The position numbers and the translations under genes were made by a program. Below the pieces are notes generated by a model. The model had not been told where the DNA came from. It did no database searches and saw nothing but the letters and a program-made list of their open reading frames with translations. Shown here one piece after another: positions 53,957 to 62,149 of a DNA stretch of 64,000 nucleotides. This DNA is from an uncultured Paracoccaceae bacterium (GTDB lineage Bacteria > Bacteroidota > Bacteroidia > Flavobacteriales > Flavobacteriaceae), in the NCBI GenBank assembly GCA_943788135.1, contig CALSPC010000007.1, forward strand, positions 62,001-126,000, given 5' to 3'. Each line of letters opens with the position of its first letter. The stretch's first letter is position 1.

Positions 53957-55155
53957 GACAATACACCTACAGTTTTCATGCATGCCTTCATTTCTTGGTA
54001 TGTGCGTTCGATATCATTATCTAAACCAATTGAAAACCGTATCAATCCATGACTCAGTCCCATGGCTTTTTGTTCGTCTTCAGGAATTTCAGAAGACGTA
54101 GAACTTCCTGGCGCACTAAATAACGTTTTATAAAAGCCTAAACTTACGGCTAGATAGCCTAAGTTTTTTTCTTGCATAAGCTCCATTAGCGCATTAGCGT
54201 TTTCTAAACGACCAACATCGATTGACAGCATGCCTCCAAATCCATATTCTGTATTCATCATAGATTTAAAAAGCTCGTGTGACGGATGAGATTCTAGGCC
54301 AGGATAAACGGCTGTTATACCATCATTCTCGAACTTTTCAGCCAAATACAAGGCATTAGTACTGTGTTGTTTCATTCGAATATGAAGTGTTCTAAGATTT
54401 TTGAGTATAGACGACGCTGGACGGCTGTCCATTGTTGAACCAAATAGCATACCAGCTCCATCAATTACACTTCTCAAACTATCAATCATATCTTGTGTCC
54501 CGCAAACTACACCTCCAATAGTATCACTCGACCCATTGATAAATTTTGTTAGGCTGTGAATGACAATATCTGCACCCAATTCATTAGGAGAAATCGATAA
54601 GGGTGAAAATGTGTTATCAACCACTAATTTTAAATTATATTTTTTCGCAAGTGCTGACAATTTCTTAATATCAGCCACTTCTAGAAGTGGATTGCTAACC
54701 GCCTCACAATACAAAACTTTAGTATTTGGAGTAATTGCAGTTTCAACACGGTCTAATCGAGTGATATCTACAAAACTTGTTTTGATATTAAGTTTAGGCG
54801 CAAAGTTTTTTAGAAAAGCATAGGTGCCTCCATAAATTGTGCGGCTGGACACAATATGATCGCCTGCTGCACAAAGTTGCATGAGCACTGCCGTGATAGC
54901 CCCCATTCCAGATCCAAATACAGTAGCTGTTTCAGTACCTTCCATAGCTGCAAGTGCTTCACCTAAGTATAAATTTGAGGGTGTCGTGTGCCGTGCATAT
55001 AAATGACAACCCTCTGAGTTGCCCTCAAAAGTGTCAGACATTGTTTTGGCAGAAGTGAAGGTAAAGGTCGTCGCATCCGAAATGGAAGGATTTACGCCTC
55101 CAAATTCTCCGAAATATTGTAAATCTTGTATATTGTTTGCAGGTTTAAAACCCAT
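53953..55155 (-). CDS. Cys/Met metabolism PLP-dependent enzyme (methionine gamma-lyase or cystathionine-type)
   Basis: A 400-residue trans-sulfuration-family enzyme. Visible: YARHTTPSNLYLGEALAAMEG (substrate and PLP region), SGMGAITAVL, DNTFSPL, and the PLP lysine in HSLTKFINGSSD (K204). The cysteine that marks classical methionine gamma-lyase in the Y-G-C-T segment is glycine here (IYGGTYAFL), so gamma-lyase, gamma-synthase and O-acetylhomoserine activities remain possible. The divergent Lrp-family gene is probably its regulator, as often seen for methionine gamma-lyase loci. The 3' end overlaps the membrane hydrolase gene by 4 bases. Confidence 0.88.
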   Translation of the reverse strand: MGFKPANNIQDLQYFGEFGGVNPSISDATTFTFTSAKTMSDTFEGNSEGCHLYARHTTPSNLYLGEALAAMEGTETATVFGSGMGAITAVLMQLCAAGDHIVSSRTIYGGTYAFLKNFAPKLNIKTSFVDITRLDRVETAITPNTKVLYCEAVSNPLLEVADIKKLSALAKKYNLKLVVDNTFSPLSISPNELGADIVIHSLTKFINGSSDTIGGVVCGTQDMIDSLRSVIDGAGMLFGSTMDSRPASSILKNLRTLHIRMKQHSTNALYLAEKFENDGITAVYPGLESHPSHELFKSMMNTEYGFGGMLSIDVGRLENANALMELMQEKNLGYLAVSLGFYKTLFSAPGSSTSSEIPEDEQKAMGLSHGLIRFSIGLDNDIERTYQEMKACMKTVGVLS

Positions 55156-55238
55156 GATCAGTATATTTTATTATGAATTCAAATTTCAACATATTTAGAG
55201 TTATAAACAATAACTTTGTGTAATTACAATAAATAAAT

Positions 55239-55260
55239 CTATAAATTTACATTTATATAG
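55239..55260. promoter_or_regulatory. candidate Lrp operator in the divergent intergenic region
   Basis: CTATAAATTTACATTTATATAG is an imperfect palindrome in the 159-base gap between the trans-sulfuration gene and the Lrp-family gene, just upstream of the regulator's -7 box. AT-rich imperfect dyads are typical Lrp/AsnC sites, but the whole gap is AT-rich, so this is only a candidate. Confidence 0.35.
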
Positions 55261-55272
55261 ATAATAAATTTA

Positions 55273-55280
55273 TATTTTTG
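55273..55280 (+). promoter_or_regulatory. -7 promoter box for the Lrp-family gene
   Basis: TATTTTTG matches TAnnTTTG, 34 bases before the ATG. Confidence 0.55.
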
Positions 55281-55314
55281 AACTAAACTATTTTTAACTA
55301 GAAAATTATCCAAA

Positions 55315-55773
55315 ATGAAATTAGATTCTGTTGATACCCAATTGTTAAATTTTCTTCAAAAGGATGCAAAACAAACCAACAAAGAATTGGCATCAAAACT
55401 TGATATGTCGGTAACAGCAGTTTATGAGCGCATAAAAAAATTAGAGAAAGCGGGTATTATTGATCACTATGTTGCCTTAGTAAATAAACAAAAAATAGGT
55501 AAAGCGTTTGTGGCATTTTGTCATATTAAGTTGGTCAAACATTCACAAGATCTTGTGACTCAATTTGAAAAAGAAGTCGCTACCATAGAAGAAGTTTTAG
55601 AGGCTTACCACCTAAGTGGAGATTATGATTACCTTCTAAAAGTACACGTAAAAGATATGGCAACTTTTCGAGAATTTATGGTGAATAAACTTACCAACAT
55701 TGCCCATATTGGCAGTAACAATAGTATGTTTGTGATTTCTGAAGTGAAACATACCACAGCTGTAAATATTTAG
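55315..55773 (+). CDS. Lrp/AsnC-family transcriptional regulator
   Basis: A 152-residue regulator with an N-terminal helix-turn-helix (VDTQLLNFLQKDAKQTNKEL; LDMSVTAVYERIKKLEKAGII) and a C-terminal RAM/ACT-like ligand-binding domain (AFVAFCHIKL, VLEAYHLSGDYDYLLKVHVKD). Such proteins form octamers and respond to amino acids. It is divergent from the PLP enzyme gene across 159 bases that contain a palindrome, so control of that gene and of itself is the natural inference. Confidence 0.93.
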   Translation: MKLDSVDTQLLNFLQKDAKQTNKELASKLDMSVTAVYERIKKLEKAGIIDHYVALVNKQKIGKAFVAFCHIKLVKHSQDLVTQFEKEVATIEEVLEAYHLSGDYDYLLKVHVKDMATFREFMVNKLTNIAHIGSNNSMFVISEVKHTTAVNI

Positions 55774-55807
55774 CCCTCAAATTAGTCTCCCATTTAATAT
55801 ATGTTTG

Positions 55808-55815
55808 TATTTTTG
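55808..55815 (+). promoter_or_regulatory. -7 promoter box for lpd
   Basis: TATTTTTG matches TAnnTTTG, 24 bases before the lpd ATG. Confidence 0.6.
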
Positions 55816-55839
55816 TATTGAATAAATAAAACAAAAAAT

Positions 55840-57240
55840 ATGAAATCATATGATGTTGCTATCATAGGATCTGGCCCAGGAGGCTATGTCGCTGCAATCC
55901 GTTGTGCACAATTAGGCATGAAAACAGCACTTATTGAAAAATATGCAACTTTGGGAGGTACATGTTTAAATGTTGGGTGTATTCCAAGTAAAGCATTATT
56001 AGATTCATCTCATCATTACGAAGATGCTGTTAAGCATTTTGAAGCTCATGGTATTGAAATTCCCGGAGAAATCAAGGTTAATCTCGAAAAAATGATCGAC
56101 CGTAAACAAGCTGTTGTAGATCAAACAACAGGAGGTATTGATTTTTTAATGACTAAAAATAAAATTGATGTTTACCATGGAATGGGCGCTTTTAAGGATG
56201 CGACACATATTACTATTAGTGGTGATTCATCAGAAGAAATTGAAGCAAAGTACAGTATTATTGCAACTGGAAGTAAACCTACTACTTTACCCTTTGCTAC
56301 GGTTGATAAAGAACGTATTATAACCTCTACTGAAGCCCTGAAATTAAAGGAAATTCCTAAGCATTTAATTATTATTGGTGGTGGTGTGATTGGATTGGAA
56401 CTTGGGCAAGTGTATAAACGCTTAGGTTCAGATGTTACGGTTATCGAATATATGGATCGTATCATACCAACGATGGATGCTGGTCTTTCAAAAGAATTAA
56501 ATAAAGTATTCAGAAAGCAAAAGTTTAATATCAATGTGTCTCACAAAGTGACTTCAGTAAAACGAAATGGTGACGAGATAACCGTAACTGCTGAAAACAA
56601 AAAAGGAGAACTTGTAGAATTCAAAGGAGACTATTGTTTAGTTTCTGTTGGTCGTAGCCCATATACTGCAGGTCTAAATGCAGCGGCTGCTGGTGTGAAC
56701 CTATCCGATCGTGGACAAGTAGAAGTTAACGCGCATTTACAAACTTCGGCCACTAATATTTATGCTATTGGCGATGTTGTTAAAGGAGCAATGTTGGCGC
56801 ATAAAGCTGAAGAAGAAGGTGTTTTTGTTGCCGAGACAATTGCAGGTCAAAAACCACATATTGATTATAATTTAATTCCAGGCGTAGTGTACACATGGCC
56901 AGAAGTTGCTGCTGTTGGAAAAACAGAAGAACAACTCAAGGCGGAAGGTGTTGCGTATAAATCAGGTCAATTTCCAATGCGGGCTTTGGGACGCAGCCGT
57001 GCCAGTATGGATTTGGATGGATTTGTAAAAATTCTAGCCGACCAAACTACAGATGAAATTCTAGGTGTTCATATGATTGGTGCGCGTTGTGCCGATTTGA
57101 TTGCCGAAGCTGTCGTTGCCATGGAATTTAGAGCTTCTGCTGAAGATATTTCTAGAATGTCTCATGCACACCCTACCTTTGCTGAAGCGATTAAAGAAGC
57201 TGCTTTAGCTGCTACCGAAAATCGTGCATTGCATATCTAA
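55840..57240 (+). CDS. lpd: dihydrolipoyl dehydrogenase
   Basis: A 466-residue flavoprotein (E3) that reoxidises dihydrolipoamide of 2-oxoacid dehydrogenase and glycine cleavage complexes, making NADH. FAD site IIGSGPGGYVAAIRCAQLG; redox disulfide GGTCLNVGCIPSKALL (C42, C47); NAD site IIGGGVIGLELGQVYKRLG; second FAD segment YAIGDVVKGAMLAHKAEEEG; C-terminal active-site HAHPTFAEAIKEAA. Normal length. It has its own promoter and a terminator hairpin, so it is monocistronic here; no E1/E2 genes are adjacent. Confidence 0.97.
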   Translation: MKSYDVAIIGSGPGGYVAAIRCAQLGMKTALIEKYATLGGTCLNVGCIPSKALLDSSHHYEDAVKHFEAHGIEIPGEIKVNLEKMIDRKQAVVDQTTGGIDFLMTKNKIDVYHGMGAFKDATHITISGDSSEEIEAKYSIIATGSKPTTLPFATVDKERIITSTEALKLKEIPKHLIIIGGGVIGLELGQVYKRLGSDVTVIEYMDRIIPTMDAGLSKELNKVFRKQKFNINVSHKVTSVKRNGDEITVTAENKKGELVEFKGDYCLVSVGRSPYTAGLNAAAAGVNLSDRGQVEVNAHLQTSATNIYAIGDVVKGAMLAHKAEEEGVFVAETIAGQKPHIDYNLIPGVVYTWPEVAAVGKTEEQLKAEGVAYKSGQFPMRALGRSRASMDLDGFVKILADQTTDEILGVHMIGARCADLIAEAVVAMEFRASAEDISRMSHAHPTFAEAIKEAALAATENRALHI

Positions 57241-57264
57241 AATTTAATTAAAAGTTAGTTTTAC

Positions 57265-57293
57265 AAAACCCTTCGTATTGGAGGGTTTTTTTT
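57265..57293 (+). terminator. intrinsic terminator after lpd
   Basis: AAAACCCTTC-GTATT-GGAGGGTTTTTTTT forms a stem of about 10 pairs followed by eight T residues, 24 bases after the lpd stop. Confidence 0.82.
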
Positions 57294-57463
57294 GTATTTA
57301 ATTTAAATATTTATTTTATTTGCTATTAATTATTAATTTTTATATATTTAACTAGTTGATATATAGTACTTTGTCTAACTTTATCTCCAAATAGTTAAAC
57401 AAAATTTTTAATAATACAAATGGAGCTGTTTTAGGACCTCCAAAGAAAATACCAATTTAGATT

Positions 57464-58055
57464 TTGAATGATTCGCATTTAACCTATAAACTAACAGATA
57501 ATGTGTTAGTGGATCTAATAATAACCTCACAGGACCCCATTTTCTTTAAGGTACTGTATGAACGTTATGCACTTATGGTAGTATAATAAGTGTTTAAGTT
57601 TTTCAAATAATAATCATGAAGCTGAAGATCTTTGTCAGGATATTTTTTTGAAATTATTTGACAAGATCAAAACCTTTAAAGGAACTTCAAAATTTTCAAC
57701 ATGGCTCTATTCTTTTACCTATAACCATTGTGTGAATTATTACCACAGAAATAAATTTAGAAAATATGAAAAAAGTACATTAAATATTGAACAAATTTTT
57801 GACGATACTTCTAAATATGTACATGATGAAGATACTCACAAGACATTGAAAATAAAAAGACTAAATATAGTATTAGGGTTGATTTCCAGTGATGATAAAG
57901 AAATTTTGATTTCAAAGTATCAAGATTTTAAAAGTATAAAGGACCTTATGAAGCTCTATAATGTAGGGGAAAGTGCAATCAAAATGCGACTCAAACGCGC
58001 TAAAGAAAAACTACTAGGAATGTATAGTGTTATGTATAGTGAATCTGTAGAATAA
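57464..58055 (+). pseudogene. ECF-family RNA polymerase sigma factor, interrupted by a +1 frameshift near its start
   Basis: The track ORF at 57648 (135 aa) lacks most of sigma region 2. The missing part is in two pieces upstream: from a TTG at 57464 the frame reads LTDNVLVDLIITSQDPIFF, then VLYERYALMVV and stops; from 57583 in the frame of the main ORF it reads YNKCLSFSNNNHEAEDLCQDIFLKLF. At 57577-57583 ATGGTAGTATAATAAG minus one base gives ATG GTA TAT AAT AAG (MVYNK), restoring a protein of about 196 residues with region 2 (DLCQDIFLKLF, FSTWLYSFTYN) and region 4 (SIKDLMKLYNVGESAIKMRLKRAKEKL). No anti-sigma gene is adjacent. The start codon is uncertain. Confidence 0.82.
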
Positions 58056-58058
58056 TTT

Positions 58059-59411
58059 TTATTTTCTATTGCGTTTATTATAATTTTTATCCCCTCTAGT
58101 TTTGGGTTTTTTATATTTTTTAGCAATTTTAAATTTATAAGAGCCCCCAAGATTTTCCTTTTTGTTTTTCTCCTTTTTTTCGTGAAATGCAGGGCCAGGA
58201 GTATATTCATCACTTTGTTTGTGAGGATTATAAGGCTCATTTTGTTGTGGGCGCTCTTCATCAATGAGTTCTGTTGAAATTTCGACAACTTCTGGGAGGT
58301 CTAAGGTTTCAATGTTCATTTTCATCAAGGTTTCAATAGCATCTTTAGCATCCGTTTCATTTTCTTTTGAAAGAAGAATACTAGTTCCTTTACGTTTTGC
58401 ACGTCCCGTACGTCCAATTCTATGCATATAGTTTTCTGGATATTGAGGCGTATCAAAATTGATCACGTGAGATACATCATCAATATCCAACCCACGTGCC
58501 ATAACATCAGTAGCGACTAATATTCTATTAATCCCTTCTCTAAATTGTTCTATACTTCTCAAACGATAGTTTTGAGTTTTGTTGGAATGGATCACACAAC
58601 ATTCTTGATGATACACCGTTTCTAAAGCTTCAAAAAGACGATCGGCCATACGTTTATTGGACACAAAAATGAGGACCCGATAAAATACCTCACGGTCTTC
58701 CATCAAAAATCGAATCAAATTTACCTTTGTATAATAATTGGGAACATCATAGCGAAACTGCATAATATTTTCAAGTGGAGTTCCAGAAAGAGCCACCGAA
58801 ATACGTTCAGGCTGAATAAAATAATCAGTAATCAACGCATCTACATCTTCTGTCATTGTTGCCGAAAACATTATATTTTGTCGACGTTCAGGAAGCAAGT
58901 CAAAAATATTGATTAATTGGTGTCTAAACCCCAAATCGAGCATCACGTCCACTTCATCAATAACCAGTTTTTGGATGCTTTTTAGCTGAAGTACACGGCT
59001 TAATGCTAAATCGTATAACCGGCCAGGAGTAGCCACAAGAATATCTATTCCTTCCGCTATTTGCTGCTTTTGAGTATTAATATTTGTACCCCCATATACA
59101 CCTAATACACGGTTGTTTGTATAAACGTTTAAATCGTTTAAGGCATCTGTAACCTGAACAACAAGTTCTCTTGTAGGCACTAAAATTAAAATACGTGGAT
59201 TGTCTTGCGTAGAGTAGGTGAGGTTTCTTACAAGAGGTAAGGAGTATGCCAATGTTTTACCTGTTCCAGTTTGCGCAATTCCAACGACATCCTTTCCAGA
59301 ACAAATGACATTAAATGAGTTTTCCTGAATTGGAGTGGGCTCTATAAACCCTAAATCTTTAAGCGCATTACTCAAAGGCGTGGTTAATTTAAAGTCTTCA
59401 AAAGATAGCAT
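58059..59411 (-). CDS. DEAD-box ATP-dependent RNA helicase
   Basis: A 450-residue RNA helicase with all DEAD-box motifs: Q-motif region PTPIQENSFNVI, motif I AQTGTGKT, Ia PTREL, II in the form DEVD instead of DEAD, III SAT, IV-V region ATDVMARGLDI and VI HRIGRTGRA. The C-terminus is a basic, disordered tail (KFKIAKKYKKPKTRGDKNYNKRNRK in part) typical of RNA-binding extensions. It probably acts in ribosome assembly or RNA turnover, possibly in cold. The ATG at 59411 is preferred over the TTG at 59432, which overlaps the promoter box. Confidence 0.94.
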   Translation of the reverse strand: MLSFEDFKLTTPLSNALKDLGFIEPTPIQENSFNVICSGKDVVGIAQTGTGKTLAYSLPLVRNLTYSTQDNPRILILVPTRELVVQVTDALNDLNVYTNNRVLGVYGGTNINTQKQQIAEGIDILVATPGRLYDLALSRVLQLKSIQKLVIDEVDVMLDLGFRHQLINIFDLLPERRQNIMFSATMTEDVDALITDYFIQPERISVALSGTPLENIMQFRYDVPNYYTKVNLIRFLMEDREVFYRVLIFVSNKRMADRLFEALETVYHQECCVIHSNKTQNYRLRSIEQFREGINRILVATDVMARGLDIDDVSHVINFDTPQYPENYMHRIGRTGRAKRKGTSILLSKENETDAKDAIETLMKMNIETLDLPEVVEISTELIDEERPQQNEPYNPHKQSDEYTPGPAFHEKKEKNKKENLGGSYKFKIAKKYKKPKTRGDKNYNKRNRK

Positions 59412-59429
59412 TGGATAATAATTTTGCCC

Positions 59430-59437
59430 CAAAGGTA
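59430..59437 (-). promoter_or_regulatory. -7 promoter box for the DEAD-box helicase gene
   Basis: The minus strand reads TACCTTTG (TAnnTTTG), 18 bases before the ATG at 59411; it overlaps the TTG chosen by the ORF track. Confidence 0.55.
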
Positions 59438-59478
59438 AGGTATTCTTATAAAGTGACGATTTATTATTTAGAACTGAT

Positions 59479-59486
59479 TAACTTTG
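59479..59486 (+). promoter_or_regulatory. -7 promoter box for the pabB-tilS-hydrolase run
   Basis: TAACTTTG matches TAnnTTTG, 19 bases before the TTG start at 59506. Confidence 0.55.
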
Positions 59487-59505
59487 TAACGTAAATATTA
59501 AGTCA

Positions 59506-60795
59506 TTGCGACACTTTAAAGAAATTACACTTGGTGATGTAGAGGAGTTTAAAACTCAACTAATAGGTTGGGCTCAACAATTTGATGATATTGTTTGGCT
59601 AGATTCTAACAACTACTCACAGCCTCATAGCAGCTATGACTCCATATTAGCTGTAGATGCATTTACTAGCATTCAAACGGATGCTTTAGACGGGTTTAAA
59701 AAACTAAATGAGTATCAATCGATTACTAAGGATTGGATTTTTGGTTACCTTTCTTATGATTTGAAAAATGATATTGAAGGCTTAAAATCTCATAATTTTG
59801 ATAATTTACAATTTCCTGACCTTTGCTTTTTTCAACCTAAAAAATTATTTTTAATTAAAGACCACACATTAGAAATTAGATATTTAAATTTTGTGTCTGA
59901 TGAGATTAACCAAGACTTAAGCGCAATTAAAAAGCATTCATTTCAAACGATTCAATTTTCTGAAAATGATTTTAAAATTGAACAGCGAATATCAAAAAAA
60001 TCATACCTAAATAAAGTTAGTACACTGTTGTCTCATATTCACAGAGGTGATATTTATGAAGCTAATTTTTGTCAAGAATTTTATGCAAACGCAAATCTTA
60101 ACCCATTAGACACCTATTTAAAACTGAATGCCATCGCACAAACGCCGTTTGCTACTTTTTTAAAAAATGGGGATAAATTTTTATTATCATCTTCTCCAGA
60201 ACGGTATTTAAAGAAGTCAGATTTAGAAGTCATTTCTCAGCCTATTAAAGGCACAACCAAACGCTCACAAAATTTAAATGAGGATTTTGAGTTAAAAACG
60301 ACTTTGGCAGATGATCAAAAAGAACGCAGTGAAAATATAATGATAGTTGATTTGGTGCGTAACGACCTTTCTAAAATTGCTCAAAAAGGATCTGTTGCTG
60401 TAACAGAACTTTGTCAGGTTCACAGCTTTAAACAAGTGCATCATATGATTTCAACGGTCCAGGCTGAGGCACTACCTAACGTTTCTCCAGTTGATATCAT
60501 CGCTGCTACATTTCCAATGGGTAGTATGACTGGAGCTCCAAAACTATCGGCGATGAACATTATTGAATCCCTTGAAGAAACTAAAAGAGGCTTATATTCT
60601 GGTGCGGTAGGCTATTTTACTCCAAATGGAAATTTTGATTTTAATGTGGTTATTAGAAGTATTTTATACAATGCCACAAATGCCTATATTTCATTCTCTG
60701 TTGGAAGTGCTATCACCTCAAAAAGCACCCCTGAAAAGGAGTATGAGGAATGTCTAGTGAAAGCCAAAGCAATGCGTAGTGTTTTGGAGAATTAA
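59506..60795 (+). CDS. pabB: aminodeoxychorismate synthase component I / anthranilate synthase component I family
   Basis: A 429-residue chorismate-utilising enzyme. The C-terminal catalytic domain carries HIHRGDIYEANFCQEFYA, FLLSSSPERYLK, ISQPIKGTTKR, ENIMIVDLVRNDLSKIA, FPMGSMTGAPKLSAM and YSGAVGYF. The PIKGT lysine, used as nucleophile in PabB, together with the lack of a trp cluster points to 4-amino-4-deoxychorismate formation for folate synthesis rather than anthranilate. Start is TTG (LRHFKEITLGDVEEF) after a promoter box; no upstream in-frame ATG is available. tilS follows 16 bases later. Confidence 0.9.
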   Translation: MRHFKEITLGDVEEFKTQLIGWAQQFDDIVWLDSNNYSQPHSSYDSILAVDAFTSIQTDALDGFKKLNEYQSITKDWIFGYLSYDLKNDIEGLKSHNFDNLQFPDLCFFQPKKLFLIKDHTLEIRYLNFVSDEINQDLSAIKKHSFQTIQFSENDFKIEQRISKKSYLNKVSTLLSHIHRGDIYEANFCQEFYANANLNPLDTYLKLNAIAQTPFATFLKNGDKFLLSSSPERYLKKSDLEVISQPIKGTTKRSQNLNEDFELKTTLADDQKERSENIMIVDLVRNDLSKIAQKGSVAVTELCQVHSFKQVHHMISTVQAEALPNVSPVDIIAATFPMGSMTGAPKLSAMNIIESLEETKRGLYSGAVGYFTPNGNFDFNVVIRSILYNATNAYISFSVGSAITSKSTPEKEYEECLVKAKAMRSVLEN

Positions 60796-60811
60796 TTTGT
60801 AGTTTTGTCCT

Positions 60812-62149
60812 ATGGTTAAAGCCTTTCAAAATCTCTTACAAACACAGTTTTCTTTTTTAAAAGATAGACCATTATTAGTGGCGGTTTCAGGCGGATTAGA
60901 CAGTATGGTTTTAACTGATTTATGCCGTAAATCAGCCTTAAATATTGCTTTAGCCCATTGTAATTTTCAACTTAGAGCTGATGAAAGTGATGCAGATGAA
61001 GTGTTTATTAAAGCTTATGCAAAAGCCAATAATTTAAATTGTTTTGTTACACATTTTGATACTGAATCTCACGCGCAGACTTACAAACAGTCCACTCAAA
61101 TGGCTGCACGTCAATTGCGCTATGAATGGTTTGAAACGTTACAAACACAACATAAATTTGAATATGTATTAACTGCCCACCATGCGGATGATAACTTAGA
61201 AACCTTTCTTATCAATTTATCTCGTGGAACGGGATTAGACGGTCTTACAGGAATTCCAGAAATTAATGGCGCAATAATCCGCCCTATGTTAGTGTTTTCT
61301 AGAGATGATATTCATAATTACGCCATTCAAGAACAGCTCCAATGGCGAGACGATAGCTCAAATAAAAGCAGCAAATACCTTCGAAATAACATTCGTCATA
61401 GCATCATTCCACTACTCAAAAAATTGAACCCTTCTTTTAGTGATAGTTTTCAATCCACTCAAAGTCATTTAAAAGACACTCAACTTGTTTTGGAGGATTA
61501 TATGTTGGAAATAGAGGATAGGGTTATTGAATCCATAGAAGAAGACAAAATTGTCTATAATGTCGATAAACTTAATGCTTTAAACAATTCTAAAGCCTAT
61601 TTATATCAATTGTTTAAGGCCTATAATTTTACAGATTGGACAAAGCTTACCGCACTTTTAGAGGCACAGACAGGCAAACAAATTAAGTCTTCTTCACATC
61701 GGTTATTAAAAAATAGATCACAATTAATTTTGAGTAAATTATCGGATTCTACAGAAAGTGCTGCTCCAATTATGATTGAAGCTACTCAACAAGTGGTTTC
61801 TGTTCCTGGTCAACCTTTTAATTTGACACTAGAAGTTATATCGGCTTTAGAACCGCTATCTGAAGATGTGTTATTTCTAGATTTCGAGTCCTTAAGCTTT
61901 CCGTTAAAACTTTCCAATTGGAGTGATGGGGATTATTTTTATCCCTCCGGAATGAAAGGTAAAAAGAAGTTGAGTAAGTATTTTAAAGACGAAAAACTAT
62001 CTTTAATTGATAAAGAAAATACAGTCGTTTTGTATAGTGGTGACGCTGTGGTATGGATCGTAAACAGGCGAGCAGATCAACGCTTTTTAGCCACTCAAAA
62101 CAGTCCTAAAATTTTAAAACTAGTTATAGAACATAATGCCCATAGTTAA
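60812..62149 (+). CDS. tilS: tRNA(Ile)-lysidine synthetase
   Basis: A 445-residue PP-loop ATPase that converts the wobble cytidine of the CAU-anticodon tRNA-Ile to lysidine so that AUA is read as isoleucine. N-terminal PP-loop VAVSGGLDSMVL (26-31 for SGGLDS), ALAHCNFQLRADESDADE, LTAHHADDNLETFLINLSRGTGLDG (in part) and KYLRNNIRHSIIPLL; C-terminal substrate domain with SDGDYFYPSGMKGKKKLSKYFKDEKL in part. Its 3' end overlaps the next gene by 14 bases. Confidence 0.95.
   Translation: MVKAFQNLLQTQFSFLKDRPLLVAVSGGLDSMVLTDLCRKSALNIALAHCNFQLRADESDADEVFIKAYAKANNLNCFVTHFDTESHAQTYKQSTQMAARQLRYEWFETLQTQHKFEYVLTAHHADDNLETFLINLSRGTGLDGLTGIPEINGAIIRPMLVFSRDDIHNYAIQEQLQWRDDSSNKSSKYLRNNIRHSIIPLLKKLNPSFSDSFQSTQSHLKDTQLVLEDYMLEIEDRVIESIEEDKIVYNVDKLNALNNSKAYLYQLFKAYNFTDWTKLTALLEAQTGKQIKSSSHRLLKNRSQLILSKLSDSTESAAPIMIEATQQVVSVPGQPFNLTLEVISALEPLSEDVLFLDFESLSFPLKLSNWSDGDYFYPSGMKGKKKLSKYFKDEKLSLIDKENTVVLYSGDAVVWIVNRRADQRFLATQNSPKILKLVIEHNAHS

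Noticed and set aside
57294-57463. Hidden small gene or RNA in the AT-rich gap after lpd
   Set aside because: No ORF with sensible composition and no convincing structured RNA; the gap probably holds the sigma factor promoter.
57571-57592. Programmed +1 frameshifting at GTA TAA in the sigma factor and the PPIase gene
   Set aside because: Both sites read GTA TAA in the zero frame, but this follows from a Tyr-Asn pair (TAT AAY) read one base out of phase. There is no prfB-like CTT TGA context and slippage of the Val tRNA onto TAT would mispair, so an extra base is the simpler explanation.
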